In this document: one piece after another, positions 52,738 to 63,900 of the stretch
Layout of the letters: each line of letters opens with the position of its first letter
Numbering within the stretch: position 1 is the stretch's first letter
DNA from: Seminavis robusta
Taxonomy: Eukaryota; Bacillariophyta; Bacillariophyceae; Naviculales; Naviculaceae
Direction: 5' to 3'
DNA length: 64,000 nucleotides
NCBI GenBank assembly: GCA_903772945.1
Contig: CAICTM010000203.1
Location: 1 to 64,000 of the forward strand
Translations under genes and position numbers: made by a program
Notes under the pieces: model-generated
Told to the model about the DNA's origin: nothing
Databases searched by the model: none
Seen by the model: the letters and a program-made list of their open reading frames with translations, nothing else

Positions 52738-54023
52738 TCAATATTCATTCTCAAAAATCCAATCTGCAAAATACCCACAAGCATCAATCACAGTCTCTCC
52801 CTGAGGGAAGCCGGTGTCAACGTATGAGCCCCTTATAAGAGATGGAGGGAAGAAGCGACATGTGAGAGGCATAATGTGATTGCAATACCGGATGCATGAA
52901 ACACAATTCCACTACTAACCACATCATCAGATTATCGTTCGCTCCGAATCCTTCTACTTCAATGCCATCTTTGTCAAAACGATCCTCAACGCTGGTTGTA
53001 TAATTGTAGAAGAATACTCTCTCCTGGTAGGACCCAGATTCCTCAAAGGCTCCGTAAAAGGGAACAGCGTCATAGTACGAAAAGACGGGTTTGCCCTGGG
53101 CTCGGACAAAGCCCATCTCAAAAGCCGTACCAACATCCATGCTGGGAGACCTGAAGCGAACCATATTGCTGGCGGTCGCGTGAGCTTGAGTCATGAGATC
53201 CACATTTGCATAGTAGATTCTGAGAGCAGTATCAAGATTGTAGCCGAAGTTGTCGATTGCTTTATCCAAAGGATAGAGGGCCTGAATTTCAAAATCCCAG
53301 TCAGGCTGATTGACACTGTTGCAAAGCCTCTTTCCTTCCTCTCCAGCTGCCACGGCATCCTCAAGGAATACTTCTGGTCCTGACAAGTATATGTAGTAGA
53401 TACGTTTCTGTTGACAACCAAGCGAAACCCAGAAAAAGCAAATGAAAAGCAGACAATGAGGATGGAGCATGCAAATAAAGCGAGCCGGGGATCGAGAACC
53501 ATGGCAAAATGCCCAAGTTTTTTGAGAAAGCCCGTACCCCATCTTCCGTATAGTCAAACTCAGGTGACTCTTCTTCGGAGTCTTCGACCTTCAGAAAGGA
53601 GTCAGAGTCATTGTGTTAGAGAGGTGAACATTTTTGAGCAGTTCCTCATAGGCTAGCCTTGAAGAAGACGAGCTGTGCGTACCGGCATTTGCAGTTTCCT
53701 TCCACCAGAAACATGCCTGTTGCGCTGAAAGATAAGAAAGGGGTTGGACAGAAATAGTGAGAAGGCCAGCTTTTATTTCCAATTCTTCAGCAAGCAACCG
53801 ACTTGGGGCATGTAGATCTAGTTGACTGAATTCGCATGATGCTAGACTCTTTGGACTACACTACAGAAGCGAGAGCTGCTTGAAGCCCCAGCTTGAATCG
53901 CATACAGTCGCTCGTTGCCAATGGCTGATTTGGTTGACTTACCAGCTTGGAATCACTGCGTTTGGCTGCAAGGCCATTGGATAGGAACGAAAGACAAAGC
54001 AAAGCAACAAAAGGAAGCTTCAT
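52738..54023 (-). CDS. Secreted nucleoside 2-deoxyribosyltransferase-like protein, 5 exons
   Basis: Exons were rebuilt from splice signals: 54023-53943, 53724-53683 (42 bp), 53588-53538 (51 bp), 53407-52920 and 52831-52738. They total 251 residues with all phases consistent. Exon 1 encodes a signal peptide (MKLPFVALLCLSFLSNGLAA). Exon 3 is acidic (VEDSEEESPEF). Exon 4 carries the enzyme core: IYYIYLSGPEVF, then YYANVDLMTQAHATASNMV and SPSMDVGTAFEMGFVRAQGK, matching nucleoside 2-deoxyribosyltransferases (N-glycosidic transfer of deoxyribose between bases). The Asp and Glu of the SMDVGTAFEMG motif are the expected active-site residues. The last exon ends VIDACGYFADWIFENEY. The short exons 2 and 3 are the least certain. 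Secretion of such an enzyme would suit nucleoside salvage or defence outside the cytosol, but that is inference. Confidence 0.75.
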
Positions 54024-54670
54024 GATGACTTGCTTTTGTTGTGATAGAATCTTTTGTGTGGTAAGAGCTGTGGAAAGTATTTGTGAGCCTCAGTTTCTCA
54101 AGAGCAAAGTCTTTTCTGCAGACTTTCCCAGCGGATCCTAGATGGAGACTCCCGCACCGTTGACGGAACTTCTGCCTTTAGTCGCGCTTGGAAGGAGATC
54201 TTGTGATATCCGCTTCTTGGGACGTTCCTTCCTGGCACCATACCACGGCGGGTCGCTCCGTTACGTACTACGAAAGTTATATAAGGGGGTTTAGAGTAGG
54301 AAATTATCTACGGAAGCCAGCCGGGGCCAGGCCGTACTACGAAAGTGGTATTTTCGGTCCGGGAAGTCTAAGTGGCCACTCGGAAGCTTTGCATGCCAAC
54401 CGGTACCGGTAGTAGGCGGAGCTACGGTAGAAAGTCAGTCTCCATTAACTTTATTGCTATGCATACGGGTACGTTTGTATCTTGCTGTCCAGCAAGACAG
54501 GTTGCTGCTCAGTGCAGTTGGTGTGCGTTCTTGTTCTTTTTTCTATGTGATTTTGGTATAGTTGCTGATTTCAATACAGCGTTCTTGATCTTGTTGTACG
54601 TTTTGGTTTGTTCTTGTTCTTGTTGGCTTACCAGGATTGTTATAAGGCAAGGCAAGGCATCGCAGGAACC
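54024..54670. other. Intergenic with two copies of a TACTACGAAAG motif
   Basis: GTACTACGAAAGT occurs near 54265 and 54334. A TATA-like TTATATAA lies near 54278, upstream of the deoxyribosyltransferase-like gene on the minus strand. A 149-codon plus-strand frame (54372-54821) overlaps the lectin gene's last exon and is not supported. Confidence 0.45.
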
Positions 54671-57600
54671 TCACGGCCAAAAACCAGGCTGCCAATTCCA
54701 GTTTTGTGTTGCGCTGCTGTCGCAAGCGAGAAGCTCTGCTTTTCCATTTTTTGTGTCTAAGCAAAACCCGTCTCCCTTCTGTTTATTGCGAACAGTCTTG
54801 TCCTTGCGATACCATCGCTGATTTTTACCGCCGGTCTGTTTGCAAAATGAATTGCACGTGCGTGAGGACCTCCGATAAGCAAATACTGTTCTCAACAAGG
54901 TTCAGAACAACGAAACGTACGCAAACCCAAAGGAGCACTTTTGAAGCAGTATTTGTGTCCCAGTCCAAGCATTTGCTAGCATGGATACTCGTTATTTCTC
55001 CTTTGTATACGTCATATTTCCATTTCTCGCCGTTTCCTACAGTGACAGAGATGCACGCGACAATATTTAGTCAAGTCATGGCTGAGGAGTAAGGTGATGC
55101 TGCAAGACACATACCGCCGCTGCAAGTTCGCATTGCGGGAACTTCGCCGCTGTGAGTCCCTTCAACGTCGAGGCAGCTTCCAAGATCTGCCCAACTGGAG
55201 AGCAATCCAGGCTTTCCAGACAAGGAAACGGGGCAATGTGGTGATGGCGTATGGCGAACTGGAGCCCCGCCTTTGGATGCCCAGAATTCGTTAGGCCAAG
55301 AAAACTGTTGATGTGCTGCGCCGCATGTCTTCAGTGTCAATCGTCCGCTGTCAAAAGTCAAGCATTTGTTCGTGTCATGACGAGTGCGGATTGTGGTGCC
55401 ATCGTGGTACCATTTTTGGTTGTTTTTACTAAAAACATGATACAATGGAACGTAGCAGTGAGCTTTGAAAACGTCACAGTCCATACCGGTAGTCAACTTT
55501 TTCACAGACTCACTCATGACAAGGGTGCATGATAACTTGTGTCCCCTGCCAATAGTCAAAGTCCAAGCACCATGGCGTTTTCATGTAACACGTAAATGGA
55601 TTGCAGCACGGATCCAGACCTGCCCAAGTGCCTCCCTGGGATTCACACAAATGCTTGGCACAATCTGTTTGACAGTCTGGAGTCCAACCTTTGGTGCAAA
55701 CCATCCCGTTTTTTCCGAGTTCTCCTTGCGTGTAACTTTTTGGACAAGCAAGGTTTTCGATGCGTTCCGTTGCTGCACTGAAACCCCACGTTTGCGAAGC
55801 GTCTGAAGCAGTGATCGGTGCCAAACGGAGCACATGAAGTGGTTAGTCCGGCCGAAGTCGGGTGAAAAGGAGTCGCATGCAGACGGAGCCGAACGTACCC
55901 TCGAGGTTTTGACACCAATGTTGCTCAACATGTTTTCCTTGATGACTCATACAGTGACCGTTATGTTTCTGCATAGATATGGGAAAAGAGAGAAATGATT
56001 TCATCAGGTAAGAGGTTCAGGGGAAAGCGGGTTGGAACAAAGCTCCCGCAGCGTAAAGAATGCGTACAAGTTTGATCTGAGCAGACTCCTTCCCCTTTTG
56101 CTCCACAGCATCGCAGCCTTTGTCGGGTTGGGTTGAAACAACGAAAGAACTATTTAGGAATAGGCAGACTGTTTCTTTGGTGCCGATAATTGTTTTCCTC
56201 ACCTCCTCCCTCACAATGAAAAACCGTTTCAATGCACTTTCCATATGAAAATGATGGGATCCAGTCTGAGCCTTTGAAAGTAACCAAGTCGGCGACATCG
56301 AACCCAGTTCCAACTCCCACCCCCACTGAGCTGATACCCAGAAGAACACTTCCGGTTCGAATCGCAGCCTCAAGTATGGCCTCCTTCCATGTTTCCATGC
56401 TTTCTGTCTTTGTGCCGATGGACTGGGTTAACAACCGTGGCAGGTCACGCTTGAATAGACAGACAACGTCTTGAACTTTCACGTTCGACGGAGTGATACC
56501 TACTGTGACTACTATTGGAACACCCGGAAGGCCCACCGCCAAGCACTCATCGGGATTAGAAATGTGGGAGCCGACCGTGCCAAATCCGCCCATCGCCTTT
56601 GGTGAGAAACTCACTCCCGATCCGATGCCAAAGCCAAAAAGGCCAAGATTGAAACCAAGAACTCCCGAAGTAGAGCAAGCCTTCTGACCATCTTCACCCC
56701 AGATCATATTGAAGGAAGCCCCTCCACTGATGGTAAGGCCTGTTACGTCACCTGAAAACTCCATAGCGTAGGTTCCTTTGTTTTTAATCGCCAGAGCTCC
56801 AACAGCCGTGGATGCGGCTCCTTTGTGGAGATTCTTGCACAATTCGACCATATTCTTTGATTTGAGCGCCTCGTTGAGCCAATTGACGGTGTGTTCCGCC
56901 AGCACTTGAAAGAAAAAGATGACCCAGACGATAGTGCAGGATTTTCCGGTAGTGACGCAGTCATCGCCTGATCGATCTGCAACGTCCGCCAGAAGGTCTT
57001 TTGCGCCGCTCACCTGAATTTTGACCTTATTCAAGTTGGTGATCAGCCCTTTCACTTCATCATCGATTGCGGCTGATTCTTCGGTTGTCACAGCACCCAT
57101 GTAACATGTGAACGGGCTGTAGCGAGGGTCGAACCCAGCCCATTCGCCCGCATGCTCTTGGCATTGCTTTCTGGCACAGTCTTCATGGCAGCTTGGGTCA
57201 TTTGCCGCACGAGTACAAGTCTGCCCGTGCTGCGTTTTCGCTCCTTGGGTCCAACCTACAGGGCAGAGCGATCCGTAGAAGCACCTGTATGGATTGCAAC
57301 AAGGATCCAATGCCGCCCATACACCGCCACTGTTGTAGCAGGCGGTTTGGGCGCAAACAAAAGTGCAGTCCGAGCGCCAACCACTATCGCAAATGAACAA
57401 ACCTTCGGCGCTCGTTCCTGGATTGGTCGATCTGTAGGGACACGTTTCTCCTGCTAAACGACGGCTGGTCCTTAGTCCTCGAGCAGCAGACGACGTTTGG
57501 GTGTGGTCGACCACGATCTCCGCCGCGCTGTCGTCAACACGAATGGCAGGGACGGAATAGTTGATGCCTTGAGGAATTGCTTTCATACCACGTAGGGACT

Positions 57601-57800
57601 TCAAAAGAATTGCAATGGATGAAGGCGAGAGAACCGTGGGCACCAAAGGACGTCAAGCTTCGTTTGGACTCTTCACCGGGACTTACCACTTCAGGAGAAG
57701 TTTCCTCCACGAAAACAACATCATTGGATGTCGCGACGACTGGCGTCGGAACCAACACAGCCGTGCAGGCTACCGCAAGCAGTACCGATAAGAGCTTCAT
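54671..57800 (-). CDS. Secreted multidomain protein: cysteine-rich modules, unknown beta domain, ricin-B-type lectin tail, 8 exons
   Basis: Exons were rebuilt by hand: 57800-57687, 57598-56203, 56117-56068, 55968-55899, 55772-55514, 55428-55115, 55036-54921 and 54835-54671. They give 827 residues, all introns are GT-AG and the phases agree throughout. Exon 1 encodes a signal peptide (MKLLSVLLAVACTAVLVP). Exon 2 has two cysteine-rich modules (CDSGWRSDCTFVCAQTAC..GGVWAALDPCCNPYRCF; a second with WAGFDPRYSPFTCYM) and a ~280-residue Gly-rich region of unknown fold. Exon 5 has a third module (WAGLDPCCNPFTCYM). From there on come beta-trefoil repeats: CLDFDYWQGTQVIMHPCH, NNQKWYHDG, KCLTFDSGRLTLKTC, QQFSW, GSCLDVEG, KCLDWDTNTAS, NQRWYRKD and QNWNWQPGFW. 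These QxW repeats suggest carbohydrate binding. A two-gene reading split near 56010 is possible but weaker. Confidence 0.75.
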
Positions 57801-58026
57801 GGCCTTGGATGTTCAACTTCTGGTTTCGGTATTTGTTGGCCAGCTGAACGATTTGTGAGCTTAGAGTTTAGTCGATAACTTTTTTTTTCAAGTATCAAGC
57901 TCTGTACGTACATGTAGGAACGAAACCTATCGATGACCCAAAACTGGTAACTGGTACGTTGCATTATCGCTTGGATTGCAAAGATCCACAAGATAGTCGT
58001 GCAAGATCCCTTGGATTATCCGAGAC
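57801..58026. other. Upstream region of the lectin gene
   Basis: This gap of about 225 bp precedes the lectin-gene ATG on the minus strand. Nothing specific is recognised apart from an A-tract complement near 57880. Confidence 0.4.
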
Positions 58027-58395
58027 TAGGTAAGCCAAAACGGGCCCAACCCGTTTGCGGCACAACAAGCAAGAGTGAAAGGGCCCGATCAGTATCTTCC
58101 ATTGAATCCATCTACAAGTATAAAACCGAAATCGCCAAGGTATCTATCAGAGCTTCAAACTACTAGCTAGGTAAGCCAAGACGGGCCCAACGCGTGAAAA
58201 GGCCCGATCAGTATCTTCGAATTGAATCCAACTTAAAACTCACTCACTTGGATTATCTATCTGAGCTTCATACTCCTGTACTGGTACCGTACTAGGTGAG
58301 CCAAGACGGGCCCAACATGTTTGTGGCACAACAAGCAAGAGTAAAAAGGCCCGATCAGCATCTTGAAATTGAATCCACCTATAGAACCGAAACGC
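58027..58395. repeat. Three tandem units of about 125-140 bp
   Basis: Units start near 58027, 58167 and 58292, each opening with TAGGT(A/G)AGCCAA(A/G)ACGGGCCCAAC. They then have AAGGCCCGATCAG(T/C)ATCTT and ATTGAATCCA. The middle unit lacks the CACAACAAGCAAGAGT segment present in the outer two. No coding function is visible. Confidence 0.8.
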
Positions 58396-58779
58396 AACCA
58401 AATTTATCCGAAAGACCGTTTTCAACTTCCAAAAAAGTGGGACGACAAGAGAAACCAGAACCAAAAGGAGACTGACTGCCAGGAATCGAATCCAAAAAGA
58501 TGAGATGTTGATACACGTGCGCACCAACCCAGGTTGTGTCGATGTGGCGCCATGACTATTATAGCTACCGGTAGCTAGCTAGATACTGCAAAGGACTATT
58601 GGCGTTGTTAGAGTAAGAACTACGTATTACAAACGAAATCCCAATAAATGGTGAACCGACCCAAACTACTGCCATGGATTCCAACTGGCCTTTTCAATTT
58701 TTGTGTCAAAAGTTTTCCAGTGAAACGGCCCGAAATCAGGACTTTAAAAAAAGAATCTAATTTTTTAAATTGATCAATT

Positions 58780-58947
58780 CCAAACCAAAATATAAAATCG
58801 AAACCTAAATATAAAACTGAAACCTAAATATAAAACCGAAACCAAATTACTATGGTAAATAACTAGTAAAATCAATCCGAAACCTAACTATAAAATCAAA
58901 ACCTAAATATAAAATCAAAACCTAAATATAAAATCAAAACGCAAATA
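58780..58947. repeat. AACCTAAATATAAAA short tandem repeat
   Basis: About eight copies of an 18-19-bp AT-rich unit (AAACCTAAATATAAAATC) lie in two runs separated by a non-repeat stretch near 58850-58875. The sequence is noncoding. Confidence 0.85.
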
Positions 58948-59022
58948 TGAAGCAGAATTACTTGTAAATCGCGATTTCCGGCCCTTTCAGTCCCGTGACT
59001 ACCTGGTATGGTCGTGCCACTA

Positions 59023-59339
59023 CTACGGCTACTAAAACAATTGTCCCCATGCAGCAAGACTGATTTCTATGACAACAGAAAATTGGCTGCACAGGTAGAC
59101 TCCAGTAGAAATGCTACGACAGTTTTGGTGAAGTTTCTGTGACATGAAAATCGTGAGCTCGTGACTCAAACTGGGCCTTTAAATAAAACATCATTGAATC
59201 GTGCATTGTTCCTGGTATCTAACGTCCTTCCTCCATTTTACTTAGAGTTCGTGCCCCGATTTCTGTGACACGAAAATCTTCTTCTCATAGCACAGAAACC
59301 AGTCTTGCTGCACGGGGACAATTGTTTTAGTAGCCGTAG
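59023..59339. mobile_element. MITE with ~45-bp terminal inverted repeats and TA flanks
   Basis: The left terminus CTACGGCTACTAAAACAATT continues GTCCCCATGCAGCAAGACTG. It is mirrored at the right end by CAGTCTTGCTGCACGGGGAC and AATTGTTTTAGTAGCCGTAG. Both ends abut TA (59021-59022 and 59340-59341), the target duplication of Tc1/mariner-type elements. The interior also has inverted TTTCTGTGACA(C/T)GAAAAT-type segments. It is 317 bp long with no open frame, so it is a non-autonomous element. The arms are well matched, so insertion may be fairly recent. Confidence 0.85.
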
Positions 59340-60952
59340 TATTCTGGTTTCAAATATTTTAACAAGTTTGTTTTACTGGCGGGTGGCACAAATCAACTTA
59401 CTATTTCCTGCATCATCTTAGACCAATTTTAGGAGTAATTCACCACTTTCAACCATTGTTTACCACTTGATACCGCGCTCGACAGCCTTCAACCACCTTC
59501 AACCCAGCCCCTGGTTTACCGCCTTCAGGTGGACACTCAATCTTGATAAGCCAGCGCTAGTTTGCGAAAGATTTCTATTTATTTATTTATCGCGAGGAAC
59601 GATGTTGTTCATTCCTGCTGCTAAAGGTGTGCTGGAATGGCTGTTGCGCCCATCGATCCGACTGTTGTGCATGCATAAGCTGTTGCTAATAGTAGTGCCG
59701 AGGTGTAGCAGTCGAGCTTTGGGCGAAGTTACACCCGCCTGTTATCTTTCTGACTCGCTGCAATAGTGAGCGACGAATTGTTCCCTCGCTGCAAGCGGCC
59801 CTTAGATCTCGACTGCTGCTGGTAGTATGGCCCTACAACCAAGGCCTACTCTCTTCCTTATACTAAAAGGAAGCGATATCGCTTTGATTGCAGGGCCATA
59901 CTATCAACAGCAACTGAGATAATGAGGTCGCTAACAGTGGATGTCGTTGACCGACTGTTATTGTTCTTCTTGGTCTGTTCGAAAATCGAAACGGAATCTC
60001 GCTTTTCCAAACCTCTGAAGAGAATTTTGCCTGGAAACGTATTGCTGTACTGATTTACTATAGCAATCTTACCGGCCGGGCACAAACGTGAGTTTTATAT
60101 ATTTTCAACTCGCTGTTATACCGATGCGGACCGGCGTGCGAGTACTCGTTGGGTACCCGTTTCGTCGACATTACTTAATGGCTTTTTATATTATTTATGG
60201 CTCGAACAGATTAAGAGGAATAAGGCGATTATATGAACATTGAAGATTCCACATTCCTAAATTTATACGAAACATAAATGCGAAAGAACGTTGCAAACTA
60301 TGGCTGGCTTATCACGATTGGATGTCCACCTTGAACCGCCTGGTTTACTACCTTCAACCACCTTATTTGCCGTCTTATACAAAGTACCAGTCATACAAAG
60401 TACAAGGATGGTGCCATCTTCTAGTTTTAAGTTTCACACAATGATTAGTAACTTTAAATATCTAATGAGCTACTGCGGGTGATTGCTTTTGTTTCACTCC
60501 TTCACAGGTGAAGGGCGGTACCATCTTCTACCATCTTTTACCACCGTTTACCACGCTCGGCCGCATTCTTTTTCGGCGATAATGCGGGAAAACTCAATAT
60601 ATGACATGAACAGCCAGTCCCCTGAAAGTTGTTCATGTAAAAGTTGAAAAAAACTTCTCCAGTCAATTGTTCTCAAATCCGTTCCGACGGTACCTGGTAT
60701 CGGTTCGTCTACTGGTACCAGTAACGTACCGTTACAAAACCGAAACCCAAAGAATTCAGTAAAACCCAAATACTCAAAAGCAAAAATAGCTATTTTGGGA
60801 CCTTTCGCAATCAATGAAGCCTATTTTGATAAAAATACCGGTACCGTTGGGTTAGAGAGACGTCACTTTACCTCGGCAGTTTTGCTGCCAGAGCCCTCAA
60901 CCCTTTAACCGATTGCCGTGGAAGGGAGGAAAATGGATGGTGAAGGGATCCT
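59340..60952. other. Repeat-like intergenic DNA before the DIRS-type element
   Basis: TTTACCACC/CTTCAACCACCTT phrases recur near 59445-59525, 60330-60365 and 60520-60555. This suggests copies of one dispersed sequence, perhaps linked to the ends of the DIRS-like element. An imperfect hairpin lies at 59804-59922. Frames of 60-100 codons have no motif. Confidence 0.5.
59804..59922. other. Imperfect hairpin with ~33-bp arms
   Basis: The left arm (59804-59837) has CTGCTGGTAGTATGGCCCTA, and the right arm (59889-59922) has TAGGGCC-type complement CAGGGCCATACTATCAACAG. The arms pair with a few mismatches around a ~50-base loop, which itself contains CTTCC..GGAAG. It could be a foldback repeat or a small hairpin RNA. 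There is no further evidence. Confidence 0.5.
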
Positions 60953-63900
60953 CTACCGAAATGAGAACCACCAATCCCGGGTTTTCGCTCTAAACACCAA
61001 ATTCTGTATAATGGCACCACCAGGACGGAGGGAGCGGGCAGAGACCTTGTCAGGGTTGATGCCGGTGTCGTGAGAGATGAGGGCCGCAGCGTGGCGGAGG
61101 GCGTTGGTGATGAACTGGGGCTTCACAGGATACCACCGGTTGCGGGCCGCATTGAAGTGGTTGAAGAGGGGAGTATCGGCATCGGCGCCGTTGGTGCGGA
61201 GGTGGTAGACCACATGCGCGAGCAACTTCACCGGGCAAAGCCACGGATCAGAGGTGGGGCGGTGGCCCACGGATTCGCCGTGGACAGCATTCTTTTGGTC
61301 AGTGAACATAAACGTGGCATCGGTGAGGCACGCGTGGTTTTTCACGTCATTCAAAGAGATGGTGTCGCCGCGGACTTGGAGGCCGCCGCGGACAGTGAAG
61401 GAGACATCACAGAGGCGAAAGGCTTGGCTTCCGGATTCAGGGTTCCCGGTATCCAGGTACTCCGCCGGGTGTAGAAGCCAGAAGAAGGCCAGGATGCAGA
61501 GGTCGCGGACGTGGCGGTTGAGGGTTCCCCAGGTGGCGTCGTCATAGTCCTGGGCATCGAGCATAGCTCGTCGGAGGATGGAGATGTTGACGGGGTAGGC
61601 TCGGTCAGGGGGTCCATCTTCATCCCGGAGTCCTTTGAGGAAAGCAGCGAGTATTGGATGGTTGTGGCCGGATCCAGCTTTGAGCTTTCTGGGATCCGGG
61701 TGACCCAGGTCGGTGATCCCCTTCCCGACAGCAAGAAGGGCCTTGCCCACTGAGTCAGCTCGGACATTGTTAGACTCGCGGTAACGGTTTCCGAAGACGA
61801 GGAGGTAGCAGGCTTGGATCTCTTGGTCAGGGATATCACAGAGGGATGGGTTGACGCCGAGGCCTGCGCAGAAGTCACACCATCGTCCGAAGGTCCGGTC
61901 GCGGGCAGCGGCCGTCTTGGAGACAATGTTTTTGGAAGCGGTCTGCAGCGCAAGGCGGAGATCAACAGTGAACTGACCTCGGGTGGCAGAGTCAACACCT
62001 GCCAGGGTTTGTTCTGCGGATAGCGCTGTTCAAAGTGGGCGAGAAGTTCAGGCAGGGTGAGGTGTTGCAGACGCGCCGCATCATCAGCCATCACGTTGGC
62101 AGGACCCGGGATGTAGGACGAGAGGGCGCAGTAGCGGTGCTCTCGCTGGTGTCGGCAGGCATAGTTGCAGAGGAACGCCGCAGGACCATCTGAGGTGACC
62201 GCCCCTTTGGAGACTCTGGAGACGGCCGGGGTGTTGTCCGAGAGAGTGTAGAGGGTGGCGTAGGTGACGCAGTGCCGCGCCGCTTGCAAGGAGTGCTGCG
62301 CAGGATGGCTGCTTGCTCGAGGTCAATGTTAGTGACGGTTCCCTTCGGGTTGTCCGTGGACACGAGCTGAGCCTGCACATCGGGAGGGAATGGGAGCCTC
62401 CAGAGGTAAGGAGTTTCCTCGGAGTCAAAGTAGACACCGCCCATTCCAGCCTTGGCGGCGTCAGTGGCTCCGAAGAAGGATGGGTCCTGGGGGGCGATCT
62501 CAGCCAGGTGAGTTGGGCGGTGGCAGAGGCTGGCAGCCAGATCAGCAAAGGCATCGATGTGGGATCTCAGCGCAGTGTTGATCCGGATTCTTCCTCCTTT
62601 GGACTTTGTGGGGGCGAGCTGGAGCGCGCTGAAGAGTCCAGCGGAGCCCCGGATGGCAACAGAGACGAAGCGCAGTTTGCTTAGGATTTGCATCCACCGC
62701 TTGTGGCTGACTCTGCGACACCCGGCTAGTTCCTTGAAGATGTCAGCGAGCGCTTGCTTCCGGTGGGGAGGAAGTTCCAGAGTCTGTCGTATAGGGTGTC
62801 GATGATCCATCCCAGAATGAGTTTTCGAGTAGTCCAGCTATCCTCTCCTTGCAGGAGCTTCTTGAGCGAGACTGCCTCATTTCGGTGTTTCTTGCTGAGG
62901 TTGGGGCACGCGAGGATCTCGTCAATGGCATGGAGAAAGTGCCTGCGCAGCGGTTTCATACGGGTCTTTCCTCCTTGGCCCAGTTGGATGAGTCATCAAC
63001 GAACACATCATTGCGTCCGATGGGCTGGAGCAGAGGTCTGTTCGAGGGTCCAACGAAGTGGTCCGGTTCGGCCTCCAAGGGGGAGGTGGCTATCCCAAGG
63101 AGTTCTTGCGTTGCCGCATGGTCCTCCTTTTCTCGTGGTCTAGGAGTGGTGGACGGGTCCAGGTCATCCATTCCTTCGGCATGATGCTCAAGTCTGTGCG
63201 GAGGACAGGCTCTGGGGGACTTCAGGAAGCGTTCATTTGCTCGGTCGCAGGTAGTCTCTGACATCCCACTGAAAGTGGGCGGCGACTTGACCCATCCCAT
63301 GGTGCATGACATTGGGACGGCCACCAGTTGGGGCTCACCTTCGTAGCGAGGCAGCACCAGCGCAAGTCGGATGCAGTCAGAAGGGTTTAGGAACATGCGG
63401 TAGAAGCCATCCTTGATGTCATGCTTGCAGAGGCGGACGGGTCCAAACTTGGGGTTTGCGTGACGCACATCGTACAAGATGCGCGGCAGGGCATTTCCAA
63501 ATTGCATGGCCTCGGGCGGCGCGTGATGTGATGTGGTTTCGTTGACGGAGGGCCAACCCCAGTTCCAGGTGTGGTCGCTGATGAGTCGGGGGTTTCGGTC
63601 TCGTTCTACCTTTACCGCAGCGGCAGATAGAAGGAGGGAGGGTTCGTCCTTGATGAGGTCGAATGGAAGGACAGCCCAGAACTTGTTCTCGATGAACTCG
63701 GAAAATTCCTCGCGGAGGAAGTCGGAATGCTCGGTAGCAGATTTGTTGCAGCCACGGCGGACGCATTCCTCCTTCTGTTCCGTCGTCCAGGGAGGTGATT
63801 CGTTTTGTACGGGGACCCCATGGTCTCTCCAGTGGCAGAGCAGGGGGATGGCAGGATGGTCGACATCCTCCAGGTTTGGAGCAAGGTAGGAGCGCCCTCT

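Noticed and set aside
56002-56117. Ending the lectin gene at 56017 and starting a second gene at 56004
   Set aside because: Possible, but the sequence before 55968 is a typical 3' intron end (pyrimidine run and CAG). The joined phases fit, and the second gene would lack a good signal peptide for a lectin.
59467-59766. 99-codon plus-strand frame near the MITE
   Set aside because: Lies in repeat-like DNA with no recognisable domain.
61070-61474. 134-codon plus-strand frame
   Set aside because: Antisense shadow of the tyrosine-recombinase region of the DIRS-like element.
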